Source of the DNA: Epiperipatus broadwayi
Taxonomy: Eukaryota > Onychophora > Udeonychophora > Euonychophora > Peripatidae
Direction of reading: 5' to 3'
Length of the DNA: 64,000 bases
NCBI GenBank assembly: GCA_028023455.1
Contig: JAQFVV010006549.1
Span: 558,001-622,000 of the forward strand
The stretch's first letter is position 1. Each line of letters opens with the position of its first letter. Positions 1-11,900 of the stretch are shown piece by piece. The translations under genes and the position numbers were made by a program. The notes beneath the pieces were generated by a model. It ran no database searches. It saw only the letters and a list, made by a program, of their open reading frames with translations, and had not been told where the DNA came from.

Positions 1-59
1 GTCAAATATAATATCCTATATTGATTATTATTAATTAATTTAGTCTTTATCATTCTTTA

Positions 60-730
60 TAATATTTTTATGTATTTACAGTTAATTAAAGTCTTGCTTT
101 TCTTTTCTCATTTTATTCTCATAATTTTTTTTATGTAAAATTACAAATCGGGATCCTTTATTCTCAACTGTAAAAACTAAATTTTCCTTCTTAACTTTTT
201 CTATAATATCTTTTATTATTTGTTTACCTTTCCATTTATTATTATATATACTTTCATTTTTTTCTAATAATCACATTATTAATTTTTGATTGCCTATCGA
301 TTTTTATTTCTTCCTTCATATTTGCTGTTTCAATACTAATTGTTTTCTTATCAATATCCATATCCTTAAATGGTATATAACTTTCCCTTTCTCCATTGTC
401 ATCTGATTACTTGAAAATTAATTTCTCAATATATTTACATTATTATTTTTACTTAATAATGACAAAGTGAATAAAAATATATATATTTTTATCCTCTTTA
501 TTTTTATTATCTCTTTCATCATACTTCCCTTTATCTTTATATTTTATCCATTTCTATTTCTTGACATATTTTTTTAAGCCTATTTTTTATGTATTTATTA
601 TGTTCTTCCAACCATTTATCAATATAATAAAATATCTCCCATGATAAATTTACTTTTATTCTTAACTTATTCATTTTATAAATTTTTATTAAGCTATTTA
701 CCCTAGAGTGTTTTTTTAAATAAACCATTC
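60..730 (-). pseudogene. PLE 5' coding relic running off the left edge
   Basis: Read on the minus strand from about 728 towards 1, the sequence has coding character broken by frameshifts and stops. An open stretch of 63 codons (728-537) is followed, around 230-90, by a segment that can be read as KENLVFTVENKGSRFVILHK then KNYENKM. This resembles the conserved start of Penelope-like reverse transcriptases, where an ADKG-V-I motif precedes a Y--KM motif. The RT core would lie beyond the window. It sits downstream, on the same strand, of the 3' part of a similar element, suggesting head-to-tail copies. Family assignment is by motif memory only and could be wrong. Confidence 0.4.
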
Positions 731-932
731 CAATATTATTGTTTATATTCTATATATTATTTTTTTATTTGGAGTAATTTTTTTCATACATATTTTAATT
801 TTGCATGATCTAAGCATAACCACCTCTATTCTACACTCATTCAAAAATGTTAATCAATTTTTATATTACTATTCCACAAATTTTTAAACAAATTAAAAGT
901 TATTTAACCAATGACTTATTTTTCTTATAAAT

Positions 933-1900
933 ATTTCACTTGATAGTTATTTCATTTTCAACAATTATGTTGTCCTCCTTATATACATTCTTATTGAATT
1001 GAATTAGGCAAACATAATCAACTTAATACACAACCACATATTATAATTTTATTTTTATTTTCATCAAAATGACTTTTGTTTAAAAGTGAACTTTATCAAG
1101 ATGTTACATTAATTTTATATGTCATGTGATTTCCATATCTTCTTCCTACTACTCCCCCTATTGAACAATCATAATCTTTAAAAAAAATTATATAACTTCT
1201 AATTTTTATTTAATGACCATTTTACTCCTAATTTTATTGATCCTTGAACAAAATTAATATATTTTTCTTTATTGTCTTGTGTATATAGTGTTTCATACAC
1301 TTTTTTTTCTGTATAATTTTTACAATGTTTTATCACCTCAATAACATTTTATAACATGCTCTGTTTCTAAAAAAATGACAAAACGATCCTGACTTAATAT
1401 CCCTTTTTATTTTCATGTAATGCTCTTTCCCCCTTTCTATCTTATTTGTTACTGACTGATCTATATATACCATCATACATTCCTTACATGTAATTTTATA
1501 AACTATTCCTGTAGTACCACTTCTATCATTCCTAATTTTTGCATTAATCAATAACTTGTTAATGATTCACTTTTTTTCATCCAATTTCTATATTCTTATT
1601 CATTTTTCCTTACTACCATTAAGAATTTTATATACCTTCTCCAAATATAGTATCAAAATCCATTTTTTACTTTTGATTTCATTTCTATTACTACTTTTTT
1701 ATATCCATCCCTATTTCTCATTAATATATTTCTTATAACTATTATATCCATATTTATATATTCCTTCTGAATATGCAACTTTTGCTCTTTTGCCTCATTT
1801 TTATTCAATGTAAGCTTATCATTTTTCACTATTATTCCTTCCACGCTCTCATTTTTTGACATTATCATACCCCTGATATTTTTATTCTTTATATAATGCT
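933..1900 (-). mobile_element. PLE 3' portion with GIY-YIG domain, left arm of inverted pair
   Basis: The minus strand at 1551-1333 encodes 72 residues beginning MINAKIRNDRSG, then GIVYKITCKECMMVYIDQS and an R-KEHY--IK segment. This is the layout of the GIY-YIG endonuclease domain that Penelope-like elements carry C-terminal to the RT (GIVYKI = GIY half, VYIDQS = YIG half with G changed to D). Its 3' flank (down to about 933) matches the reverse complement of the plus-strand copy at 2045-2655. The 1868-1653 minus reading probably belongs to the linker upstream of the domain. It is a relic: the YIG glycine is replaced and the frame does not continue into an RT. Confidence 0.6.
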
Positions 1901-1954
1901 TTATCCAAATCCCAAATCTAAATATTTTACTCCCACTTCAAATGGATTTCCATT

Positions 1955-2655
1955 CCATATTCAGAAGAGGTATATAAAATTTTCAATGGTAGTGAAGAAA
2001 AACTGAAACAGAATATAGGAATTGGATGGAAAAATAATAAATCATTAAAAAAGTTATTGAGTAATGCAAAAATGAGGAATGATAAAAGTAGGAGATTAGG
2101 AATAGTTTATAAAATTGCATGCAAGAGATGTATTTATTGGTATATATAGGCCAATCAATGAAAAATAAAATAGAAAAAAGGAAGGAGCATTACAAAGCAA
2201 TAAAAAGGAGGCATATTAAGTCAGGACTATTTTGTCATTTTTTAGAAACAGGGCATGTTATAAAATGTGAGGAAAGTATTAAGATGATAAAATATTGTAC
2301 AAATTATAGAAAAAAGTGTATGAAACAATGTAAATACAAAAAAATAAAGAGAAAAGTATTAATTTATTTCAAAGATCAATAAAATTAGGGGGGAAATGAT
2401 CATATTATAATAATTTTTTATGTTTAGGATTGGTCAATAGAGAAGTAATAGAAGGGCAATATCAAAATCACATCACATATGATATTAATGTAACATCCTG
2501 TCAATGTTCAATTTTGAATGAAAGTCAATTCGATGAAAATAAAAATATAATTATAATATATGATTGTTCATTAATTTGATTATGTTTGCATAATTTTAAT
2601 TTAGTAAGAATGCATATAAGGAGAATAATTTGGTTGAAAATTTGAAGTGAAATAT
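1955..2655 (+). mobile_element. PLE 3' portion with GIY-YIG domain, right arm of inverted pair
   Basis: This is the mirror copy of 1645-933. Shared landmarks in order are a GAGGTATATAAAATT stretch near 1967, the coding start NAKMRND (about 2062), GIVYKIACKRC near 2100, YIGQS/KI/EHY in a shifted frame at 2140-2200, then KSG-FCHF and TGH (2218-2255). After the coding part come about 270 bp of 3' flank matching the other arm, ending GAAGTGAAAT near 2650. The two copies therefore lie 5' to 5' with 3' ends outward. Frameshifts between the GIY and YIG halves show that it is dead. Confidence 0.6.
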
Positions 2656-2659
2656 ATAT

Positions 2660-3287
2660 ATTTATTAAATTAAATTTTTATGAGTCAAAGATGTGAACAA
2701 ATATTTTGGACTTTTCCATATATGCATTTACTTGTTTATACCATTCATTATACCAACATTTTGACTGGATCTCACCAACTATCAGTAAGCAGTAGAAGTC
2801 AGTCAAGGATATTGCAGAGCTGGCTAAAATTAAAATTTGGTCATTATTGCACTTCTTTGCTATATCCATGATCTGAAAATTAACTCTCTCTGCAGATTCA
2901 ATTTTTTTTTTCAATTAATTGACAATTTTTTATGCAACTTCAGAACAATTTTAAATAATTGACTCATAGTCAATTCAATTAGTTTTTCAGTATTGATTTA
3001 AAAAATGGTATCTAGCTATTTATAAACAGATAATAATATAAAATATAAATACTTTGATACCTTTCATTGACTGAATGATGAGTAGGTTTTAATGTTTTTA
3101 TACATACAATAGCCTGGTTAATTCTCTGTATGTTCAATATATATAAATAGGAAAATAAAACTAACTTGTTTGAAAATGGAGATGCATTTCATGATTACTT
3201 AAACGAAAAGGTTTTCCTGAGTTTTCAGCTTATATATTAATACTACTAATAATAATATTGAAATACTAGTATAATGTATATTTTCTA

Positions 3288-3338
<51 letters not shown>

Positions 3339-5375
3339 TTGTGAACTGGTTAACTATTAACAATGTATTATAAAAAAACCTTTAGTCTTTCAACATGAAG
3401 ATATATTAAGAAGTAGCTTTACTATATTCTTTAACTGTACCATTGTATCCATACTCTTAAGGGTAGTGCTATTTCTATTCAAGTCTAAACATTGCAATCT
3501 AAGCATGGCATGAACCTAAACAAACTTATTCATCATATGAAAATGATGGAAACTATTAGGAAATTCGATTTTTCTATGATCTTATCTATTGATTTTATTC
3601 TCTGTTTACATTGGTTTTTTCATAGTGAATTAAAGATGTTAGCATTATAAGGCTATTATATATATATTGTAAATATCGATAAATCTATCTATATTTTAAA
3701 AATCATTTGTTGTTATTTTAAAAAAAATCTCTTTGATTTGATGTTTATATATATGGAGTATTATTATCGTTTATGGTTATTAGTTATAGTTGTTTGGATA
3801 TATTATTTTATTTATTAGTTGATGGTACATCACTGTGAATATTTAATTATTAAAGATAAATAAAGACATATAAATTGTTGATTATAAAAAAAGATTATTT
3901 TATTTGTAGTGATTATTAAAAAAATGCAATATTATTATTTATGTATATATATATTTTAAAAGCTGTCAAATAAATTTTCGATTTAATATTTTGTTATATG
4001 GTTAATATTTTTTTTGAATGTTAATTGTTTAAAATAAAACATATGTAACAATGGTTTTGAAAACAGCATTTGCTTGCATGTGGAACAACAAAAAGAAGCC
4101 ATCATTATTAAGATAGTGATTAAACAAACTGAAGGATAAAAATTTGTTGTACTTTGTTAGTTTGAAATTGCCATTCTTAAAAATAGTGGAATAAGATACA
4201 TTTCTGTAATAAATACATAAATCATGACTGGCTAATATATATATATCACAGCCAGGGAGCTGCACCATTTCCTTTCATTTATTCCAAAGCAGTTTAGAAA
4301 GAAAAACTAAGCAAATTTCAACACATGAATTTCACCACGCCTGAAGTCGAAATTTGATATAACTATCTGAAATCTATAATGGTCAATCTAATAATAATCT
4401 GGAGGTAACTAAAATTAATTAATATATTGGATTCAACATGTCAATTTTTTTTTTTCAAGGAGAGAAATTTTAAAAAAATGAAGTTGGAAACCAATATTTT
4501 TTTTTCTAACGTGGTGTTTCTTCAATTTAACTTTAGATAGAATGCATTCTAATATTAAACAAATAAAGGAACAAAACAACGAAACAAGTTGACTTTTGAA
4601 AAGAAAAATAAACAAGTAAAACTTTGAAAGGTAGTAAATAATTTTATTAATATAAATGATATATATATATATTTTTGAGATCGATATTTTTATTTTTATT
4701 TTTTTTTTTAATTATAAAAATAAAACGTTTTTATAAATATCATTCTATTCAATTCAAGTGTCTTATTTTCTAAAAACAACAAATGTTTAACGAATGTTAA
4801 AGTTAATTCTTAGGTAATTTAAAATTTTAAAATATGGCATATAGGTTTGGGTTGCATATGAATTTATATATATATTAATAAATGAAATTTATATTCGTAA
4901 ATTTTATTAGAAAAATTTTTTATATTTATTTATCTATTTTCATTTTTTTTTTTTAACTTCATATAATAATTCTTATGCAGACCTAAGCAATAATTTTTAT
5001 ATTTGCTGGATATAATTTTTTTTTTTTAATTTTGAATATTTGAAAAATATAAATATGGATTTGTGTTTATATTAATGCATACTTGTTAAACACAAATATG
5101 TCTTTATCTATTTAATATATATACTTATTGCAAGTATATATGTATATATTTTTTTGTATTTGGGATTAGTTAGTCATATCAATCTTGAGAATAAATTATA
5201 AGGATAGATCTCATTGCTCTGTATGATTTTAGATTTATTTCATGCATAGCTAGTTGAAAGGGCATATAAACAATTTATTTAAATATAACTGGGATAATTT
5301 TATCTTTCTTCATTTAAATTATACAATTTATTATATTAGGCTTTCTCAACAATTGGATTCATTTAGATTACATAT
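2660..5375. other. No gene seen; AT-rich spacer
   Basis: Only short open stretches that look like chance in AT-rich DNA. It contains the TA microsatellite at 3291-3335 and several homopolymer T runs (4442-4453, 4698-4709, 5021-5029). I see no coding homology, tRNA or ribozyme. Confidence 0.6.
3291..3335. repeat. (TA)n microsatellite
   Basis: Uninterrupted TA dinucleotide run of about 45 bp. Confidence 0.95.
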
Positions 5376-5650
5376 ATTCCATTACATTTATCATCCAATG
5401 TTTGAAGCATTATTTTCTTCTCATATATTGACATTCCATTACATTTGATGTATAATATGTTTATATGATATATTGTCCATTACATTTGGCACCACAAACT
5501 GTAGGTCCCAGTTAACTGATGATTGGTATAATGGAGTAAAAGTATGTTCCATTACATTTGGATGCCACAACGTGGTCAGCATAATATGTTTGTTCAATTG
5601 TCCATTACATTTGGCACCACAAAGTTAGGGGCCTGGTTAACTGATAATTA
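5376..5650 (+). repeat. Degenerate tandem repeat built on a TCCATTACATTTG motif
   Basis: The motif TCCATTACATTT occurs about five times (near 5378, 5431, 5477, 5549 and 5600). In three of these it is followed by GG-(AT)GCCACAA, and twice by a block reading CC(C/T)GGTTAACTGAT or its close variant. Spacing is irregular (about 45-70 bp), so this is an eroded tandem array, not a clean satellite. No coding capacity. Confidence 0.7.
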
Positions 5651-7560
5651 TTGTTGCAAAAGTTCATATGTTTATTTTTATTTGAGATCATATATACATA
5701 CGTTCTATTACAATATATATATATAAAGGTTTACCCTTATACATGTCTTTTCTAATTAGATAAATATTTATAAAAATTATTTACAGATTTTTAATCACAT
5801 TTTTACAAATTTCGCTGTGCTAAAATATTATTTAAATTATAGTATTAGTTTACAAATGAATTCAATATATGCCTTATAAATAAAATTTGATTTTATTTAA
5901 AAAGTATTAAATAGTTATATAAATATTTGTGTAATTTTGACCTTTTATTCTTTTATTGAAATATAGCGATTCATTCTCATTTGCAAAATTCATTGACTTA
6001 ATATGAAATCAATAGAAACGTATTTTGTCATTAATTGAAATGAATGTTATCACAATTGTAATTAAGCTTATTTAATGTTTTTTTTTGATTTCAGGATTAT
6101 CAATTCTTTTTATTAACAATTGACAGATTTTATATTTTTTAAAAAAATGTACTGTGGTATATATAAATATATTCAAGTATTCTAAATAGCATAGATATTT
6201 TTAATATATTCTAATAAATATATGGTTTATAAAAATAGTTTAAGTTACCCTTTCAAAAAAATATCTAGAATGACAGTAGTTTATGTAAGTATATGCATAT
6301 ACAGGTAAATATGTAAAAAGATGTATATAATATATGTGTGCACTTAATGGCAATTCCTCTGATAATTATTCACATATACACGAACTCTCCATATTGGGTA
6401 TATCCATATTTTATTGGTGGGATAACCATGCACATATTTTAAAATGTCCTATAAACTATAATACTTTCTGGTTAAATTAAAGTTAGTTTATTTTATCATG
6501 GAATCTACCACTAACTTTTTACTTTTGTCTTTCATAAAATTTTTGGACTCAATTTTAGAAAGAAAAAAAGTTGTCAACATAATACAAAGACAGGCGTTTA
6601 AAAATTTAATCAATATGTCATGTCAATGACAAGTTATCCCTAATATTTACTACTTAGTAAAAAGTATGTAGGTTTGACTTTAGAAAGGCTTCATGAACTT
6701 CCAACTCTACAAATGTTCTCTGAAATATAAACTGGGGTTTCCTATGATAATACTATGCTTTGTATTTTGAGGTATTACTACTTCTTAATTTGCAAGATAT
6801 GGATCATGATGATTATATGAAATTTAAAAAAAATACTTTTGTGTTGCATATTTATTCAAAACTTTATATATAATTAATAAAAAAAATGGAAATATTTACA
6901 TAATGAAAATATATACGGATATTATTTACCTGCTATAGATATTAGGTCAGAGCAATTTACGGTCATGAAAATACTTTATATAGCTGCTCAGATATTAATT
7001 TAATTTTGTTAAAAAACCGACATAAAAAATACTACCGCACAGGGAAATTTTTATAATGAAGAAATTATTGTAAATAATATTATATATGTGTGTGTTTACC
7101 AGATCTACGTTATTAAATATTTATAATTTAAAAATATTTATCCTTCCACAAATATTAAATAATTAAATGTTTTAAAGCTTATTAAAACAAACATATCTAT
7201 TTAAAAATTTACAACAATTAAAAATACAGCAGGAGAAACAAAAATAAGAATAAACATGCAAAAAAAATTTTTTTTAGGTTTAATACTTTTATTATTTATT
7301 GAAATTTTTTAAAGCAAATCCTTATTATTAAATTAATTTTAAATTAGAATTTAAAAATTAAATTTAAAACATTTCCCCTTCTCATTAATGTTAAATAATT
7401 AATGCTTTTAAAGCTGAATAAAACATATTTGCCTATTTATAAGTTTGCTGCAATTATAAATACTACACAGTGGCCTTTAGAGAACAAGAATATGGAACAA
7501 ATATCTCTTTTGATGCTATGGTTATTTATCATTTGCCTTTTCTTTTTTTATCAATTTCAT
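5651..7560. other. No gene seen; AT-rich spacer
   Basis: AT-rich sequence without recognisable genes. Two weakly similar stretches occur (about 7120-7230 and 7370-7460, sharing AAATAATTAA, TTTTAAAGCT and a later CAATTA-AAATAC block), and a third copy lies near 8950-9040. This suggests an old low-copy repeat. Confidence 0.5.
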
Positions 7561-7575
7561 ATTATTAAACTTTTA
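7561..7575 (+). repeat. Left target-site duplication of the family 4 composite
   Basis: ATTATTAAACTTTTA here is repeated as ATTGTTAAACTTTTA at 8906-8920 (14 of 15 identical), exactly at the two outer ends of the composite repeat. This fits a target-site duplication of about 15 bp. Confidence 0.65.
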
Positions 7576-7678
7576 ATATAGGGTATATGAGCACAGACTT
7601 TCACACCACCCACCTCTCTCCACTCTATCTAATAACACTGATACATCTAAACACATATATGCTGAAAAGATAAATAAT

Positions 7679-7725
7679 CACCAATATACGTATTTCATGC
7701 TAAACCAGCAATCATCAGTTAGACC
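7679..7725 (-). ncRNA. Type I hammerhead ribozyme, family 4 copy a
   Basis: Minus strand: CUGAUGA (7718-7712), helix II UGCU/AGCA with loop GGUUU, GAA (7696-7694), palindromic helix III AUACGUAU (7693-7686), predicted cleavage after A7685, and helix I 3' strand UUGG (7684-7681) pairing with UCUAA/CUAA at 7719-7722 (one G-U). Helix I is weaker than in copy b: position 5 is mismatched. Confidence 0.75.
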
Positions 7726-8103
7726 AGACTATCATCTTTACACACATATATAGTATAAGTGCTCAGATATATATTAAGATAGACTATCCTCATAGTTTAA
7801 TGGACAGGCTTCAATCCACTCCACATTCCAACTCTTCAACCGTCCATCCAATTGAAAATCTGATGATGGAATGCTCAAAGGCCACCCTGAGGCTGAGATT
7901 ATTGTCACACCCATGTTGACCTAAGGTCAATCTGAACCCCACATGTACAGGACATAATCCATTTAATACATATGCAAGGATGGGCAGACATCTCTATAAT
8001 GTAATAACTGAAACACAGGCTTGTTATATACCTGTGGCTATATATATGTATTATAGGGTATATGAGCACAGACTTTCACACCACCCACCTCTCTCCACTC
8101 TAT

Positions 8104-8322
8104 TAAAAAACATATATATATAAACATATATATATAAAAAAAAAATAAATAATAATACATATTTAATTCTAAACCACCAATCAACAATTAGTTAGTACTA
8201 TCATTTTATCATAAATATAATAAAATATATATTAAGATAATTTATTATTATAGTTTAATAGATTAGTTTCAATTCTCTTCTTCCTTTTACTCTTCTTTTT
8301 TAATTTTAATTAAAAATATAAT
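8104..8322. other. Patch in unit b where G and C are almost absent
   Basis: Aligned to unit a, this patch keeps the outline (for example CTAAACCA-CAATCA, ATATATTAAGATA, TAGTTTAAT) but most G and C positions are replaced by A or T. The sequence on both sides is nearly identical to the other units. The abrupt edges look more like a local consensus error over an inverted repeat, or a gene-conversion edge, than gradual decay. Confidence 0.5.
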
Positions 8323-8712
8323 TGAGGAATGCTCAAAGGCCACCCTGAGGCTGAGATTATTGTCACACCCATGTTGACCTAAGGTCAATCTGAACCCTGA
8401 TGGAATGCTCAAAGGCCACCCTGAGCCTGAGATTATTGTCACACCCATGTTGGCCTAAGGTCAATCTGAACCCCACATGTATTTCCTGTACATGTGGGGT
8501 TCAGATTGACCTTAGGTCAACATAGGTGTGACAATAATCTCGGCCTCAGGGTGGCCTTTGAGCATTCCATCATCAGATTTTCAATTGGATGGACAGTTGA
8601 AGAGTTGGAGTGTGGAGTGGATTGAAGCCTGTCCATTAAACTATGAGGATAGTCTATCTTAATATATATCTGAGCACTTATACTATATATGTGTGTAAAG
8701 ATGATAGTCTGG

Positions 8713-8756
8713 ACCAACTGATGATTGCTGGTTTAGCATGAAATACGTATATTGGT
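8713..8756 (+). ncRNA. Type I hammerhead ribozyme, family 4 copy c (best preserved)
   Basis: All conserved elements are present. Helix I is ACCAA (8713-8717) with UUGGU (8752-8756), five perfect pairs. Then come CUGAUGA (8718-8724), helix II UGCU (8726-8729)/AGCA (8735-8738) with loop GGUUU, GAA (8740-8742), and helix III AUACGUAU (8743-8750), fully self-complementary. H17 is A8751, giving a NUH (AUA) cleavage site just before the helix I 3' strand. A single-molecule helix III would have a tiny loop, so a dimeric fold is likelier. Activity is predicted, not shown. Confidence 0.88.
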
Positions 8757-8905
8757 GATTATTCATCTTTTCAGCATATATGTGTTTAGATGTATCAGTG
8801 TTATTAGATAGAGTGGAGAGAGGTGGGTGGTGTGAAAGTCTGTGTTCATATACCCTATATTACATATATATAGCCACAGGTATATAACAAGCCTGTGTTT
8901 CAGTT

Positions 8906-8920
8906 ATTGTTAAACTTTTA
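8906..8920 (+). repeat. Right target-site duplication of the family 4 composite
   Basis: ATTGTTAAACTTTTA, partner of 7561-7575 with one mismatch. It begins directly after the end of unit c. Confidence 0.65.
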
Positions 8921-11900
8921 TACATTTAAATTGCATTAAAACATTTTTTTCTCTTACAAACAGTAAATAATTTTATTTTTTTACAGCTGAATAAAAAAAC
9001 TCACCTCTTTGTAAGTCTACAACAATTAAAAATACTAGGCAGGGATTCGTAATTGAAATACTTTTTTGTAAAAAATGATCATTTATTTAAAATATATTTG
9101 GTTCAACATAAAAAATAGTAGTATTCTCTCTAGTATAAACTCAGTAATGATAGTAAAGATGTACATATTAAAATTATTTTTTAAAAGTGAAGAGAACTGT
9201 GGATTCTGCCTTAGACGTGTATAGTTGTGCTTTTATTACTACTGTTTCTACTTTGACATGCATCGGAGTAATCCAAATTATTTTTAGACTTTTCCCTTTA
9301 GAAAAAAGTAGTCAAATACATTCTTACTGATCAGTATAATATACTTAGTTGGGGTAGCTATAAGCCATTCACCTAAAAAAATAGTAAGCCTATTAAAAAT
9401 AAATACATAAATAATTGAGGGTTGTTAATTCTTGAGAGTTTATAAGAAGTTTGTGAACTCAAAGTGCCAGTATCAAAACTGATTTGAATATTTTACTCTC
9501 AGAGTTTGACACCATACCATTGCACTAAACCCCATAGGAGATTATAAATAGGCTTAAGCTTCACATGGTCTTGACTTAAAACAAAGTCGGCTCATAGCAA
9601 ATCAATAATGAAATGAAGAATACTACGTTTTTGATAATAATTTACTATTCTAAATATTTTTAAACTCTTTTATTTAGTGTTCATAAATAACTTCAAGGAA
9701 TTTAGAGAGTCATCATATTGTTTTCTTATATCATTATCACCCATAGCTAGTAAAAACTACAGTAAAATAATGGCAAGCTCAGATGAATACTATTGTAAAT
9801 AATATTTACTAAGGCAATAAACCTCAAAAATATGCACTTGAAAATGTGAAGGTAGGGACCTCTACAGGTCTTAACCATAATAAATTTTAACCCTAAATAA
9901 ATTTGATTATTTCTAATGCTAATCTTAGTTTTTTGTAGAAAATTGTCTTAAGATGTAAATAAAAAATTTTACATTGTGAAATAGTATTATTTCGAAATGT
10001 TAATAAGTAAACTGACAGGAATAACAGTTAATTTTCATTATCCTACATTTTGATTGACTGTAATAGCTAATAATCTGTAAACAATATAATGCCAAAAAAT
10101 ATAAAATGCAACTATATTGTTTTCTATGCAAATGGGTGGGTGTTTTACAGGGCTTATTTTTAAATAAAATTATTTTTATTCAGACAAATCTTTTTTTTAA
10201 TATTTCTGTCAAAAGCTGTTACCTCTAACACTATTTGAAAGATCATAAATAATTGTTCTTCAAAAAATAGTAACCATTTTCAATTTTAAAAGCAAAATGT
10301 TTTTATTCTCAATTGCTATATAAATGATAATAGTGGCAGTGTTTAAAATTATTAATTTTTGTTATAACATTAGTCTTTTAAAAAACAATTTTAATTAATT
10401 TAAATCTTTTGCAATGAAAGAATAGGCACACCTTTTTAGAATAGTCCATATAAAAATAATGTAGAAGTAACTGATAAATTGTTACATTTGATTTTACAGG
10501 TGTCATATTAATTTCAATCACAACTTTGATAGGATCCTTTCTACATAAATGCATTAATGTTTTTCATTAATTATTTATTAAATGAGAGATTATTCCTAGC
10601 TCAGATATAAACTTTAAACTTTAATTAAGCATTGATATATTAAGATAGATAGGCAGTAAGATTAAATATTAAAGGCAGATTGATAACTATCATAATAGGT
10701 TAAAGTTTAAATTTAATAAATATTAAATACGCACAGATATAGTGAGCTTTATATATCTTTAATAAATTTTTTAGTTTAGATTTTCAAAAAAATATTGAAG
10801 TTAAAGAATTCATATTTTAAAATTTCGTTTGCAAACAGGAAACAAAAATATTTTTTTAATATATGATTAATTCTGTCTTTAGATAAAAGAAGTTATTTGA
10901 GCACAGTTTAATTAACAAACTACAATTAAATTCAGTGGTAAAAATTTATATAATATTTTTTATTATCAATTTGTAATTTTTCTGAAACTGATCTGTTATA
11001 GTGGATTCATCTAATTTTTAAAATTATAGTTTTACTTAAAAATAGAGGTTTACAATAAGTCTGTTTTCAATTACATTGAAATAAAACAGTGCCTTAAGAA
11101 TAATATAAATAGCAGATGGCAGAGATCACTTAATCTTTGCTTTTTGCTTGGTTCCTAATTTATATTGAATGTTTGCTGCATGTTGCCCTGCAGATAAAAG
11201 CAATGTTCCACTAAAAGATCTTTCTCCAGCATCAGGACCAGGTCCCATGTGTTGTTAGTTACACTTAAGAAAATTATCACTGAGTGTATATAATATACTC
11301 TCTGGAATATTTTTTTCTTCAATGTAGAATGGATCCAACTACATGCCAGTCATATAACATCTTAATATCATTGGTGCACTCATCAAATAAATAGAAAGTA
11401 ATTGTGGTACTGCAAATCTGATCATAATTATAGACATTATCCTATAATCTTCATCTCGAAAAGGAATTCTAAATAGAGTTCTGTAATGGAAAAAAATGTA
11501 TGTATACAAAATCACCTTTTTGCTTCTTTTGCTAATGAAACTGTGCTGACTGCTATTCAAAATATGTCAAAGTTAAAATCTATGAAAGCTATTTAAATTT
11601 ATAGACAGTATGAACTTAAAATTAAATTTAAATGAACATTCTTGTACCTCCAAGCTTAATATACTAGTATGGCTCATTCTAAATATAAAAATAATAATAA
11701 TAATAATAAAGAAGATGAAAGAGAAAAAATACTCTAAAAAAGAGTTTTTTAATGATCTAAAAAAGAGTTTTTTAATGATTATACAAATCAATCTGTAAAC
11801 TGCAATTTGTCTTCATATAAAATAAATTGTTCATTTTTCTGTTTACTTGCTATTTTAATATGCTGTCTTTAGTTTTGTTTACAGATAACTTTTTTTTCGA

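Larger units (their letters stand above)
7576..8905. mobile_element. Hammerhead composite repeat (retrozyme-like), family 4
   Basis: Three units. Unit a (7576 to about 8050) and unit b (about 8050-8484) are direct repeats in minus orientation, both opening with GGGTATATGAGCACAGAC. Unit c (8485-8905) is the inverted copy in plus orientation. The 5' ends of b and c meet at a short hairpin around 8472-8500, so 3' ends face outward. Units a and c each hold a hammerhead. Unit b has lost its hammerhead to an AT-only patch and contains an extra tandem copy of a segment of about 75 bp (8323-8397 and 8398-8476). No protein is encoded. The layout resembles animal retrozymes, small non-autonomous retroelements with hammerheads; that assignment is inference from structure. 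Confidence 0.75.

Noticed and set aside
5514-5545. AACTGATGATTGGTATAATG as a hammerhead
   Set aside because: No helix II closing strand followed by GAAA and no helix I partner.
7861-7890. CTGATGATGGAATGCTCAAA box in family 4 units as a second hammerhead
   Set aside because: CUGAUGA is present, but none of the copies (7.9, 8.3, 8.4, 13.7, 59.8, 60.25 kb) has GAAA at the right distance or a pairing helix I; the true hammerhead of this family is elsewhere in the unit.
11339-11560. 73-codon minus-strand open frame and neighbouring short frames as genes
   Set aside because: No motif, low-complexity overlap with AAT repeats nearby, length within chance for this composition.
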